Assembly (NCBI RefSeq): GCF_958979055.1
Contig: NC_084888.1
Span: 31,494,804 to 31,558,803, forward strand
Length of the DNA stretch: 64,000 nucleotides
Direction: 5' to 3'
Origin: Alnus glutinosa
Lineage: Eukaryota; Streptophyta; Magnoliopsida; Fagales; Betulaceae
Positions 22,809-34,872 of this stretch are shown one piece after another. Below the pieces are notes generated by a model that saw nothing but the letters and a program-made list of their open reading frames with translations, ran no database searches and was not told the origin of the DNA. The position numbers and the translations under genes were made by a program. Every line of letters begins with the position of its first letter. The first letter of the stretch is position 1.

Positions 22809-23778
22809 GGGAAAATTATAGTTTAGCCCCCCAAATTACCATCCGTTTTGCGCTTAGCCCCACAAACTGTCAACACTCCGACTCCGGCCTACCAAACTAC
22901 CAAAACCTTTGAAAAATGCCCCATTTGGCGAAATATCTCCATATTACCCCTGCCACGTGTCATTTTTCAATTAAAAAAAAATTAAAAAATTAAAAAACTA
23001 AATTTTTATTTTTATTTTTATTTTTTTAAAAAAAAAGAAAAAAAAAAAGAAAAAAAAATATGGGGTGGCTACCGAGCCACCCCAGAGGTGGCGCCGGCCA
23101 CCTCTGGGGGTGGCTCGCAGGCCACCCCCGAGCCCTAGGGGTGGCTTACGGGCCACCCCGAAGTCCATTTGGGGTGGCCCGAAAGCCACCCCTAGGGCTC
23201 TAGGGGTGGCGCGCGGCCACCCCAAGGGGCCGAGATGGCCTGCGAGCCACCCCAGAGGTGGCGCCGGCCACCCCAGAGCCCTAGGGGTGACTTACGGGCC
23301 ATTCCATAGTCCATTTGGGGTGGCCCGAAAGCCACCCCTAGGGCTCTAGGGGTGGCGCGCGGCCACCCCCAGAGGCGGCGCCACCTCTGGGGTGGCTCGC
23401 AGGCCACCCCCGAGCCCTAGGGGTGGCGCGTGGCCACCCCCAGCGGCCGGGGTGGTCTGCGAACCACCCTAGAGGTGGCGCCGGCCACCTCTGGGGGTGG
23501 CTCGGCAGCCACCCCATATTTTCTTTTCTTTTTTTAAATAAAAATAAAAATAAAAATTTAGTTTTTTTTGTTTTTAGTTTTTATTTTTTATTTTTTTTTT
23601 ATTTTTTATTTTTTAATTGAAAAATGACACGTGGCAGGGGTAATATGGAGATATTTCGCCAAATGGGGCCTTTTTCAAAGGTTTTGGTAGTTTGGTAGGC
23701 CGGAGTCAGAGTGTTGGCAGTTTGTGAGGCTAAACGCAAAACAGGTGGTAATTTAGAGGGCTAAACTATAATTTTTCC
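22809..23778. mobile_element. Long-TIR Mutator-like foldback element with GC-rich core
   Basis: Flanked by a perfect 9-bp target duplication TTTTAATTA (22800-22808 and 23779-23787), the size made by MULE transposition. TIRs are about 170-180 bp, beginning GGGAAAATTATAGTTTAGCC on the left and GGAAAAATTATAGTTTAGCC on the minus strand of the right end. They include GCCACGTGTCATTTTTCAA and its complement, then poly-A/T arms. The core (23061-23515) is very GC-rich and made of repeated, partly palindromic modules such as GGGGTGGCTCGCAGGCCACC and GAGCCCTAGGGGTGGC. No transposase; long open frames through the core exist on both strands and are composition artefacts. Confidence 0.93.
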
Positions 23779-23787
23779 TTTTAATTA

Positions 23788-24189
23788 ACTATTCTAAATT
23801 GAAAAATACATAAACTATTGAGAATGCTTTTAGGGGATGTGAAACCCGATCCCTTTGAGCAACTATTCATCGGTGCCATACATTATTCTTAAACGTGGAC
23901 CGCTCTGCACGTAATCCCACCCCGCTCCTTTTCAGTTCCCTAGGAATTAGGAAACCTTCTTTTCTTCTCGCCTGCAAGCCAACGCAACTCACCACGTCAC
24001 CACCGTTACTAACCCCGGAAAAAAGAAAAGAAAAACGCCTCCGTCATCTCCGTTTATGTTCTGTGTAAACGCCAGCGGTCCCACAACTAACAGCCCCTGA
24101 ATACTTGTGGACCGTTAGTTGCGCGACGTTTACTTTCTCTTTCTCTTTAAAATATCCTTCCCAGCCCACTTCTCTCTCTCAAAGCAACA
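23788..24189. promoter_or_regulatory. Upstream region of SCPL49
   Basis: Compact 400-bp region between the foldback element and the start codon. It has CT-rich leader sequence (24130-24180) and a possible TATA-like TTTAAAATATCC at about 24147. No other gene. Confidence 0.4.
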
Positions 24190-27100
24190 ATGGAAAGCTC
24201 GATCTCTCTCTGTGTTCTATTCGCTTTTCTCTTGCTCTGTACTCTCGCTTCCGCGAAATTAAACGACGATCTGCGACTCGCGCGCTCCAATCTGCCGTCG
24301 GTTCAGGCCGAGAAGCTGATCAGAGAGCTGAACTTGTTCCCCAAGAATGACCTCAACGTCATCGACGACCGATATTCCTCGCTCCCTCCGAAGAACAAGA
24401 TCACCGAGAAGCGGCTGGTCTTTCCCAACTTCGTCGGGTCGGGGGCGTCCGTGGAGGACTTGGGCCACCACGCTGGCTACTACAACATTGAGCATTCTCA
24501 CGCTGCTAGGTCAGCTCTCAAACCCTAGAAATTCCAATTCCCTCTTTTTCTTTTTGCGATCTTGGTTAAATTTGAGCGCTGGATTCTATTTTAATTGTCA
24601 ATTTTTTTTCTTTTTCTTTTTCTTTCAGCGTAATAAAAACGCTGTTAGTTAATGAGATTTTTTTTTCTAATCGCAGCCCTATAATTTCTATTAATTCAAA
24701 TTAGGCAGTGATTTATATGGATACTTAGCAAGTATTGCTTTGTAATTGGTTTTTTGTTCAGTGCAAGTGGATCGCCTTCTGAGTTATTAGGGAACTTGCA
24801 AATCGAGCATTCGAGCTTAGCTAACAGATTGTAGATTGGTTTGGTTTTAATTTCGGGAATAGCATGTTCATAGGGTGCTCGTTTGTTTCCAATTATAGGC
24901 ATAAAATAAAATTGAAGTTTAAACTGGTAGGTGAGAATGGATGCACTGTGGATTTTTCCAAATGAATTGGCAGCAAAGTCGCACAGTAAGATGTGAAGAT
25001 ACTGTTTTTAAGGGGATCAATGTCTGAGTTGATCATCAACAATCAGTAGCTTTTGTATTTTATCTATTAGTAGGATCCTTGGTACCCAAACTTTGTTTGT
25101 GTGCGTGTTCGTTTCTTACTCCTTGGTTACTGTTCTTAGTACTCTACACGTTGTTTTGCAGGATGTTCTACTTTTTCTTTGAATCACGCAACAGCAAGAA
25201 AGACCCAATTGTTATCTGGTTGACGGGAGGGCCAGGGTGTAGTAGTGAATTGGCCATGTTCTACGAAAATGGTCCTTTCAAAATTGCAAATAACTTGTCC
25301 CTTGTTTGGAACGAGTATGGTTGGGACAAGGTATGTTTGTTTGTTCATTTCAACCTGTGGTTGAATTGTATCAGTTCAAGTTAATAGCAATTACTTTATA
25401 TTGCATGACAATTTAGTTGGGTGTTTCTTCCTTCGTTTTTGACGTGTAGTCACTGTATATCTCCTGCGACAATCATTTATCTAATTACATGAGAACAAAA
25501 CTTTTTGATGACTCTGCAGGTATCAAACCTTCTTTATGTTGACCAACCTACTGGGACTGGCTTTAGCTATACTTCTGATAGACGTGACATTCGCCACAAT
25601 GAAGAGGGTGTTAGTAATGACCTTTATGACTTCTTGCAGGTGTGTCTGTCTATTCTAAATCAATATTGTTATGATAGATATTTAATTCAGTAAAGCTTTC
25701 CTCAATTGACTGATTTGTTGATTATAATTTTGTGAGGACAGGATTTATGAAATTAACTGGACTTTATGTCATTCCAAATTTTGTGGGAAAGAAAAAGATA
25801 ACATGTTTCTTTTGATATGAGGGAGAAGGAAAACTGTGTTACTAAATGATTAAGACTTATAACTGTTTTGACTCAGTGGCCTCTTTCTATGATATCAGGC
25901 CTTCTTTGCAGAGCATCCTGAATTTGCAGATAATGACTTTTACATAACTGGAGAATCATACGCCGGGCATTACATCCCTGCTTTTGCAGCTCGAGTCCAC
26001 CGAGGGAACAAAGCCAAAAATGGAATTCATATAAACCTAAAGGTATGCAGCTGAGCTGATATAACATAAAGTTATGGTGGTCATTTTAACTTTCTCTGAG
26101 CTGACATTAAATGGTTAACAGGGATTTGCCATTGGTAATGGACTTACTGATCCTGCAATCCAATATAAGGCGTACACTGATTATGCGCTGGACATGGGCA
26201 TAATTTCAAAATCTGCACATGATCGCATTAACAAGGTGGTTCCAGTCTGTGAAACAGCAATCAAGCTTTGTGGTAAGTTTGCGTATGAGATTGGCCCCTA
26301 GTCCACTTTTCAAGGTTGCTGAATGCATTAAAGTTGTGCGTTGGGGCCATACTGTTGGTTGGTTATTGTCACTTCTGTGGCTAAACTTTTTCTTTTTTTT
26401 CCTCAGGCACCGATGGTACAATCTCTTGTGTGGCTTCATATTTTGTTTGCAATTCTATATTCAGTAGCATCATGGCCCTTGCTGGTGATACCAATGTAAG
26501 AACACATGTTCTATTCTTCAGTTAGCGCTAGTGAGGCATTGCTACTGCAATTTATCATTTCTTAATAGGACATGTTTTCTTCTTTTACTCTCTTTTGTCT
26601 TTGACAGTTGCGTTTTTAGCTCCCTTAGTGATTAGCTTTAATGATTTCCTTATACTTTTTTCTTCTCCTTCTTAGGCGTTTCTCTTGTATACTTCCTGTG
26701 TACTTGGGTTGCGCTTTACTCTTTTAATGATATCTCTTATAAAAAAAAAATGTTTTCTATACAAAAATCACGTGACAATGTCCATATATTGAAAAATAAA
26801 AAGAATGAACTTTTTTCAAACAGGAAAATTTCTAGAAGCTGTGAAAATTGATATTTAACGACGAGGACTGAAAAAATGGACAATCTGTGAAATATTCAAG
26901 TTTCCATTACTTTCTTGAATTACATAAATATGTATGAGCATTAATATTTTCACGTTGCAGTATTATGACATTAGAAAGAAGTGTGAGGGGAGCCTCTGTT
27001 ATGACTTCTCAAACATGGAGAAATTCCTAAATCAGAAGCCTGTAAGGGATGCACTAGCAGTTGGGGACTTAGACTTTGTGTCGTGTAGCCCTACAGTGTA

Positions 27101-27722
27101 TCAGGCCATGCTGGTGGACTGGATGAGGAATCTTGAAGTGGGTATTCCTACACTTCTTGAGGATGGAGTCAATTTGCTTGTGTATGCTGGAGAATATGAT
27201 CTCATATGCAACTGGCTTGGTAAGCTTTTAGGCTCAATAGAAAACCAGCATTACAAATCTCTATTAGATTTACCTATGACATTTGAACCGTATGTAATTC
27301 AAACATGGGGTTATAATTTTGTTTTTGTAGGTAATTCAAGATGGGTTCATGCTATGGAATGGTCTGGTCAGCAAAAGTTTGTAGCATCCCCTGAAGTTCC
27401 TTTTGTAGTCAATGGTTCAGAAGCTGGAGTACTGAAAAGCCACGGGGCTCTCACTTTCCTCAAGGTATCCCCTCCTCTCTCTGTTTCTCTCATATTCATT
27501 CCCAACCACAGACATCTGCATTTCTACCTACCAATATGGCTAATGGTTGGTTGCCAGCCTGACATATTTGCATGATATATGTACAACAAACAGGTTCACG
27601 ATGCGGGTCACATGGTTCCTATGGACCAGCCCAAGGCGTCATTAGAGATGCTGAGGAGGTGGACTCAGGGCAAACTTTCTGAAGCCCCATCCGATTCTGG
27701 ACAATTGGTTGCTGAGATGTGA
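24190..27722 (+). CDS. SCPL49: Serine carboxypeptidase-like 49 (peptidase S10), 9 exons
   Basis: Exons are 24190-24509, 25162-25330, 25520-25639, 25899-26042, 26122-26272, 26407-26495, 26961-27219, 27331-27464 and 27594-27722. All junctions are GT-AG and in phase; 504 residues against about 516 in Arabidopsis SCPL49. A signal peptide (about residues 1-22, [16 protein letters not shown]) directs it to the secretory pathway, probably the vacuole or cell exterior. The S10 landmarks are all present: oxyanion-hole/substrate loop [10 protein letters not shown] (about 127-136), nucleophile Ser223 in GESYAGHY, Asp411 in [11 protein letters not shown], His468 in [13 protein letters not shown]. The propeptide [20 protein letters not shown] is characteristic of the SCPL47/48/49 group. 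This is a true carboxypeptidase-type member rather than an acyltransferase-type one, although activity is inferred. Intron 6 carries a LINE 3' fragment. Confidence 0.97.
26581..26749 (+). mobile_element. LINE 3'-end insertion in SCPL49 intron 6
   Basis: Bounded by ATGTTTTCT at 26572-26580 and 26750-26758. It ends in TCTTATAAAAAAAAAA and contains TGTATACTTCCTGTGTACTT, shared with the reverse-oriented LINE end near 15430. About 169 bp, no coding capacity. Confidence 0.7.
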
Positions 27723-29258
27723 TTGCCTCGTTCTTTCTGCCTATCTTATTATCTTAGTCTCAGTTGCAGAATTTGGCCTCAAAATCAAAGCAAACAACAC
27801 TATATGGTTTCCTTTGTTTCTCACAATGCCTGTAAATATTTATGTACGCTTCCCTTTGAGAAAAAAAAAAAGAACTCTAGATATGTAATGTGGTATCTCT
27901 ACGGTTTTTGAAGATTTCACACCAATAAACCAATGAAGATAACGATGCCAAATATTTTGTATAGATGATATGCTGCTCCTGTATATTCTTTCTGTTTGCA
28001 GTTTGTCTGTTGTTTGCGTCGTAATTTAACCTGCAAGAGATATCAACTCTCATTTTGGGATGTCTCAAGGGGAGTGGATATATTCATTACCAATTGCGGC
28101 TTGCTGTTCATTTATTTGCCTGTGGGAGGTACTACCAAGATGATCCCTCCCTTCCTCCCTCACTTTTTAATTCACTGGGTTGGAGGAAAATTCTTCCAAC
28201 TTCATTTGAAGGAAAATCTTGTCCGTGAAATTAATAAGACAACATTTGAACCAGGTACATATATAGATGGTTAAGAAGCCCATGGATACAAGAATGAATA
28301 AAGTAATAAGAATGGTGTAGAAAGTATGGTGCTGAATTTTTAAAAACAAACTTGTACAGATTTTTGAACTTCAAATTGTGAGATTAATTTAATACTGAGA
28401 AAATTACAATGATAAGTCACAAGGATAAAAAGGAGATGAGAGAAATAGATACAAGGAAGGCTAAGTGACAAGGATACAAAAGAGATAAGAGAAATAGATA
28501 CAAAGCTAGAAGGCTTTACGAAGGAAAGAAGGTAGTAAAATCCGCCTATCTAATACAAATGAAATGAGTCCTTAAATAAGCTTCAAAAGATAATAGTAAA
28601 ATATTAAATTATACAATGAACGGTGCCAAATAGTGCCGACTTTTTTTATTAGTAATTTCGTGATCACTTTTGCTGCAAATCAAGCTCTTTGTATGATATT
28701 TTTTGCTTTTCTGAACAGTAATTCCGTGACTTCTTTTTTCAAAATAAGGGATAGTCTGATAGATGCTTTGTCTAATAGCGTGATACCTTTTACTTTTTAA
28801 ACAGTAATTTCGTGACATTTTTTTCAAAAATAGGACTAGTAGAGTTAGTTGTTTTTTAGCCGTGAGTATATCCTTCGAAAGGATCTTTGGAATATATATA
28901 TACCACTTAAAAACCATGAAGAGTTCAAGGGGTAGAATATGTAGGTTATTAGGGTGAGAGAGGTTTACTATTTAGTAATATTTAATTATATAAATTTGTT
29001 ATATTTCTTCACAAAATCACAATCTTTCTTGTTAGACTTTGAGGGGATTGGAATTTGGAAGCATGCTCTATCCAAAATTATGACACACAAAGACGACAGT
29101 CGTCTACAACATATACCTGCACGACTTGTTTGTGAAGTTATCAACGACAGTCGACAGCCGTCTATCACAGGTTCGCATATACAACGGTGGTATAACTCAA
29201 CTAACCTTATCAATGAAAAGTTCGTTGTAGTGCGGATGATAGAGAAGACTGCGGTCTC
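27723..29258. other. Intergenic DNA between SCPL49 and the DUF3783 gene
   Basis: 3' UTR of SCPL49 to about 27960. 28395-28500 has an imperfect tandem copy of GAGAAATAGATACAA(A)G. 28640-28830 has three spaced copies of AGTAATT(T/C)CGTGA(C/T), each followed by T-rich sequence and CAAAAATA, suggesting a decayed repeat. 29090-29160 has short repeats of CGACAGTCG and CGTCTA. No gene recognised. Confidence 0.45.
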
Positions 29259-30085
29259 ATGGCATTCGCGCTTGGGTTCTCTCCAAAACATTCTCTCTAC
29301 TCTCGTGCGCTTTGGGTTCCTTCAGTTTCTGTAAACCCTTTTGTGACTTCACCTGTCTCAAAAGTTCCATCATCATCCTCAAACAACATCCATCAGCTGA
29401 AGCTCAAGCATCCCCAACGACCACGAGCATCTTCTTCTGAAGGTGGGCTGAACCCTTCTTAGTTTATTGCCTTTTTTTCCCTCTCAGTTTCATCGTAAGA
29501 TGGCATTTTGGGTGATGGGTATGTGTTAAAGCTCTTAGTGATGTTCTATTTTACATTTCTTTGTTGTTCGCAAATTCAGTTTTAGTTGGAGATTTAATGG
29601 CTTGCTGTCGCTGTTATTTAGTGTTGCTGTTTCGAAACAATACGAGAATACTGAGAAATTTGTGGTTTTCTGTTTCTTTAATGAAAAATAAAAAAAAAAA
29701 AGCCACAGAAGTTTCTCCGAGATTAAAGAGCACTCTGTTGGAAGATAAAGAGTTTTGGTTTGGGGAGCAAAGGCTATGGTTGGATTTGTGAAATAATGTA
29801 GAAGGGCAGAGGGGAAGAAGCAGTATTTGAATGTTACTCTGCTTGTTTTTTGGGGAGCCATTTTCATTAAAGAATGGTTGTGATTTATTTACTTAAAGTT
29901 TCAATCTTATCTTATTGATGCTTCTATAACTGTTTTGTTTCTTGATAATTATCTTCATCTAACAGGAGTCCCTGGTGAGTTAATTGAAGATTCCAAATTT
30001 GTACCTTTGACTGCTGACGATCCCGTATATGGTCCACCTGTAAGTTCTGGTTAGTGGTTAGTTTCGTTCCAATTGTCAAAAGTAA

Positions 30086-30130
<45 letters not shown>

Positions 30131-30153
30131 GTACCTTTGACTGCTGATGATCC

Positions 30154-30185
<32 letters not shown>

Positions 30186-30241
30186 ACCTTTGACTGCTGA
30201 TGATCCCGTATATGGTCCAGTTTCGTTCCAATTGTCAAAAG

Positions 30242-30291
<50 letters not shown>

Positions 30292-33200
30292 TGTATGTGT
30301 GTGTATGTTAAATTACCACTTATCCCAAAAGCTTAAGTGGACTTTCACATTATATCAAAGCAGAGGTCCTGAGTTTGAACCCCGTCTCTTTCATTTACCT
30401 CCCATTTCAATTAAATATTCCACGTGTTGGGCCTCACTTATTAAAATGGAGTTTGAGCCCACACGTGAGAGAGTGTTAAAGTACTGATTACTTTATAAGC
30501 CATGATGTCCCCTCCTCTCTCAAGGCGTCTTTTGAGAGTGAATTGGGCCCATGGACTTTAACAATATATATATATATATCATTCTATGTGAGATCAGAAA
30601 CTGCACATGATCTTGCTATTTTCTACTTTTAGACACTTGAGATACATGTCCTTTTGCTATACTTATCAGCTCTAAGATACAAGTTTCTGAAATCAAAAGA
30701 ATTCTGAAATATAGAATCTCCTTTTATATTGAGTTTTTTAGTCATAAATTTTCAGTTCTTCAAAGAAAGTTGTTATTACTTATGGATCTTGTATCCACGA
30801 CCAGAACTTGTTGCTGGGAAAAATCATAAACATTGTCCTGAAAGCGAGATTAATGACTTATGTTTTGATGAAGTAGATGGGAACTTACCCAAAAAAGAAA
30901 TTGATGGGATCATGTTCTAGATCGTACTAAAAGTAGATGATTCGAACTTCGGTTATTTATTTATTTATTTTTTGGTGGCAGGCTTTATTGTTATTGGGCT
31001 TTGAAGTGGAGGAGGCCGCAAAGGTAATTTTTAGTTTTTCATCTGTTAAAGTTGCTTGTCATCTCTTTTTTGCCCCCCTTTGGCCATCCAACTTGAGCTG
31101 TCATTTCTAACCCAACCAAATGCATGAGAATGCAACGCGAAGGTCATTCATTCTTCTGTTAAGGCCATTTCTGCTTGCCATATGTCAATAAGGATTGGCA
31201 CATATATGATCTTCTCTTGATTCTCATTGTAGTTATAGTTGTTTCTTGAAGAGATCATTTAGCTTATGAGTCTCTGCACAAACTACAATGATTTTGGAGT
31301 CTTCTTTATGCAGATACAACAACTGTTGAAAGACTTGGGTGGTGAATTCCTGGAGGTAATATTTATATCATATCTTTGTGTTCATTTTCCTGGAAGTACT
31401 AAAACAAAGCCTGATGAAAGAACTTTGCCCGGTAGGGGTTACCCAAAATATTGTGAAATCATTTTTTTCTTTATGCTAAACTTTTCTGAGGGTATCCTGC
31501 TCTTGGCTTAACTGTGGAAGATATTGAGTACCATAACCCCATGCTAAAACATTACTTTTATAATTTTTTTTCTTTTTCTTTTTCCAATTTAGCTATTAGG
31601 GTTATTGTCATGCTTTTAGTTATTACGTTCTTTATTCTTTTGAGGGGAGGAAGTTAGCATGGATGAGCAAATTGTTTAAAGATTGGCTAATAAGAGGATC
31701 CTGATGTGCGGAGTTTTGGACAATGGATTATCTTTACTTTTTCTTTAGATATTGCTGTGTAGTGTCTCTTCAGGCCAATACTAGTGTACACCATTTCAGG
31801 TGGTAAGACTCCTATTTCTTTGTATTCCCCTCCATTAGAGTAAAACTTCTCTTTGTCATGGTAGTTTTCGCGAGTGGTAGGATATATCATATACAGATCC
31901 ACTTTGTTCAAACATGCGTCTATCTCTATTATGAGTTGAATGTGCATTATTGTAGGTTATTTTTTGTACTGAAGATATGATTACTCGTCCCCTCTGGGAA
32001 GCAATGCATACAAAGCAACCTCATTTGGAAGCAGTAAAGGTTGACTTCTTCAACTTGCTAGTTACTTATTCTTTCTTGTTCAGAATCCTTTCAATTCTTC
32101 ATCTATATTCTACCTATCATATCTCGCCATTGACATTTTACAGTGGAGAGATCTTTTTTATACTCTTTGATGAGCTTGTGGAAGGCAGACTATTGGATGT
32201 CTGGAATTCTATAGAAAAAGTGAACTATTCAATAATGTTTGATAGCATTTGATTCAAATATATCATGTTCTTCTAGCATCTAAATGAACCCATCTTTTCT
32301 CTTAGAACAATGACAAAGATAGTCATCTTAGGATCTTAGTAGATTATTTCTGTATTCAATTTGTTGAATATTTTGATGTATCGAGTTTGAGAATTAAATG
32401 CACTTAATAATTTTTTGATGTTTCTCATATTTTTGGTAGCCTCTAACTCCAAAACTTCCCGAATACTTGGTAATTTCATGCAAATCAACCAAATAATTGA
32501 TGCAGTTTACCCATTTGACAAGAAGGCAATACTTCTCAAAAAGAGAAGGCAGTGCTATAGGGGCTAATGAGCTGAAGGATCATCTCAGATGATAAAACTT
32601 CTTAAGTTATATCTTGTATTCAAATGGTGCATGTAATTAGTGTATTCTGTTCTGCAGATAGCTAAGTCACTGCCACGGATTTGTTTCTTATCTGGTCTTA
32701 GTGGAGAGGAGATGATAATGTTTATTGATGCTTTTCCAGAAACTGGTAATGGAATTTTTCTTTATCTTAATAGAAAGTCAGTAAACTTCTCATTTGGCTT
32801 GGCTAGGGAATCGTTATGGAGAATTTTGACTCTACCTGAAGGGCTTCCTGAAATTTTGAAGTTCCTCTTTTATTTTTTATTTTTTGATGATCTGAAATTT
32901 CGAAGTTCTAGAAACTCTAGAAATTTTACTATGGAAAGAATGACAGATGTTTCATTCAATACAAAAGCATGTTGAATGTGGAACTTGTTCCCAACATTGT
33001 TGCCTGGGCATATGTGGAACAGAGATCCATCTCAACAGTTTGCACTTGCATTTAAGTCATCTGGGTGGACTTGTAGTGGTTTTCTTGTATGGGTATGCTG
33101 CCAAACTTAAGGTGGTTTTCTTTTGTGGGGTGCCCCCAAATGCCAAACTTCGGCTATGTTTGTAGTTTGTTTATGTTTTTGTTTTCTTTTCTGAAGACAA

Positions 33201-33813
33201 ATATATTAAGTTATTAACAAACAACTCAAAACTCAAAATACTATTCAAAACAAGAAAACAATTTTCGCCTTTATGTCACATCAAAACATTTTTTCAAACA
33301 AAAAATACCCCCAATACACAATAGCAAACATACCTCAATCATTTTGCCATATACAGATGAAGATAGTTGTTTCCACACCGCCCCCTACTCTTTCTACACC
33401 TTAAGTGGACTGTTCAGTTTTCCCAATGGGTGCCCCCTTTGCTTATTTCTATCAAGGACAATTAATGATGAAGAACCTCATTGTTGCTTCTTCTTTTAAT
33501 CAATTATCAAGGTCCTGTTAGAAATACTTGTTGAGTTGGCTCGAACCATCAAATTTAATCAATATGTATTATGCATCAAATATGAAACTGTCCTTTTATG
33601 CAGGACTAGAACCAGCTGTCTTTGCAGCTCTTGTTCCCAACAGTGCTGACAAACCAGTGCAGGAGTTGATAGAGGAGATTATGGGTGACCATGAAATGCT
33701 GGTAAAAGAAATCCCCTACTATCTATGTGAATTTCTATGCACTCATCTTATCATCTTACCAATGCTATACTTTTAATTTCATGCAGACGGCAAAGCAATC
33801 CAGCTCAACCTAG
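29259..33813 (+). CDS. Probable plastid protein with C-terminal DUF3783-like domain, 8 exons
   Basis: Exons are 29259-29442, 29966-30039, 30982-31023, 31314-31355, 31956-32039, 32658-32745, 33604-33701 and 33787-33813. All are GT-AG with matching phases; 212 residues. The first 55-60 residues are Ser/Pro-rich with few acidic residues (MAFALGFSPKHSLYSRALWV ... PQRPRASSSE), like a chloroplast transit peptide. The mature part reads GVPGELIEDSKFVPLTADDP, ALLLLGFEVEEAAKIQQLL, VIFCTEDMITRPLWEAM. It ends with PRICFLSGLSGEEMIMFIDA and FAALVPNSADKPVQELIEE, which resembles the small DUF3783 domain of bacteria. Function is unknown. From memory, Arabidopsis At3g10405, between the U11/U12-31K and SCPL49 loci, is the likely counterpart. 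Intron 2 contains microsatellite-linked partial copies of exon 2. Confidence 0.88.
30066..30290. repeat. Compound (TA)n(TG)n microsatellites with two partial copies of exon 2
   Basis: Three TA/TG tracts (about 30084-30127, 30154-30184, 30243-30300) are interleaved with copies of the coding segment GTACCTTTGACTGCTGATGA (30130-30149 and 30184-30203). The original is in exon 2 at 30001-30020. The second copy continues through TCCCGTATATGGTCCA and then jumps to intron sequence TTTCGTTCCAATTGTCAAAA, omitting the splice donor. Confidence 0.92.
30300..30490 (+). repeat. Dispersed repeat, copy 1 (related reverse copy at 40445-40685)
   Basis: Begins TTAAATTACCACTTATCCCA, then AGCTTAAG and GGTCCTGAGTTTGAACCCC, and runs through CATTTACCTCCCATTTCAAT to GTGTTAAAGTA. 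The same series of blocks occurs in reverse complement near 40445-40685. The GAGTTTGAACCCC segment resembles a tRNA-type B box, but SINE identity is not proven. It lies in intron 2 of the DUF3783-like gene. Confidence 0.7.
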
Positions 33814-34129
33814 GCATATATGCAAGAGTATTGCTTCTCTTCATGAGATTGATTTTGTGGCAAAAAGATCATCTAGTTTCCCTTCAAAATTACATTACTT
33901 CTGTACTATTGTAAACAAATGCATATATTAGATTTGTGCATCTGAAGTATATAGATGTGAAGGGCATGGGAAATATGAATGCAAGTGGAACCACATAGGA
34001 AGACTTGGGGCATAAAATCGAACCCAAAAAGAAAAAAGATATCGCATTCAAACACACGTACATACATTGACCAAATTGATCTTAAAAAATCTTACATTAA
34101 CACCACTCAAATACAACCAAAATCCTAAA

Positions 34130-34800
34130 TTCTTATCCTCATCACCACTCTCGTCACAAAAATAACTCGCTTTCTTGGCCTTCTTCATCTTTTGCGTATC
34201 CCCACCGTTGCCTCCCCTCGTCAACAACCGTTGATCACTGTTCACCACTGACGCCCAATTTTCATTGTCGAACCCCAATCCTTTATCATCCAAACCCATC
34301 TCCTTTCTCTTGGGCCACACCGCCCTGAGACCTTTTGGGCACGGATAGTCCTGGGGCCCTAGGCTCTTGGGGCACTCGTAGGACATATGCCCTTCCTCCC
34401 CGCACTCGTAGCATCGGGACTTGTCCTTGTATACGTGCTTCTTGATGAACTTCGGGGCGTGGTCGTTGTCTGTGGCGATGGAGGCAGAGATGGTGTGCTT
34501 GTTGAGGACCTTACTATGCATCTTACGCACGGTAGAGATTGCGTCGACGACTTAGACAAACTGGATGAAGGGCATGCCCCTATTGTGGCGCGTGATGCGG
34601 TCCTTGAGGATGATGATGCACTCGACCTTGCCGAAGGTGGAGAAGGGCGTGGAGGTTGGAATTTGTGAGCACATAGTCGAGGTTCAACACTTCGAGCGTC
34701 GACTTGGAAGGCGTGAGGCCTCTCGAACCGCCTCCTTTTTTGGTTTGTTTTTGTTGGGTTTAGAGGGTTGTTGTAGCGGTGAATGTGGTGGAAGGATTTG
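34130..34800 (-). pseudogene. Broken U11/U12 snRNP 31 kDa protein gene (RRM + CCHC)
   Basis: Reading the minus strand, an N-terminal segment RYNNPLNPTKTN is followed after a frameshift by GGGSRGLTPSKSTLEVLNLDY, VLTNSNLHAL, then another frame with FSTFGKVECIIILKDRITR and RGMPFIQFV. These are the pieces of one RRM. A stop codon lies at 34551-34553. Past it the frame is open: KMHSKVLNKHTISASIATDN, FIKKHVYKDKSRCYECGEEG, HMSYECPK (a C-x2-C-x4-H-x4-C zinc knuckle) and YFCDESGDED. This architecture and the KDKSRCYECG(E/D)EGH(M/L)SYECPK core identify the minor-spliceosome protein U11/U12-31K. At least two frameshifts and one stop destroy the RRM, so the locus is a pseudogene. A 160-residue remnant could be translated but would lack the RRM. 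No introns or A-tail are visible. Its position next to SCPL49 and FLD matches Arabidopsis At3g10400, so it is more likely the ancestral locus decaying in place than a random retrocopy. Confidence 0.87.
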
Positions 34801-34872
34801 AATAAGAGGGATTGTGGTTATAAGGTTTTGTCACTGACCGCGGGATATCAAATTTTTGTCCTTTTAAATGGA

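Noticed and set aside
23065-23407. Long open frames of 71-94 codons on both strands rich in Gly, Pro, Arg and Trp
   Set aside because: They run through the palindromic GC-rich core of the Mutator-like foldback element; lack of stops reflects base composition, and all frames and strands show the same effect.
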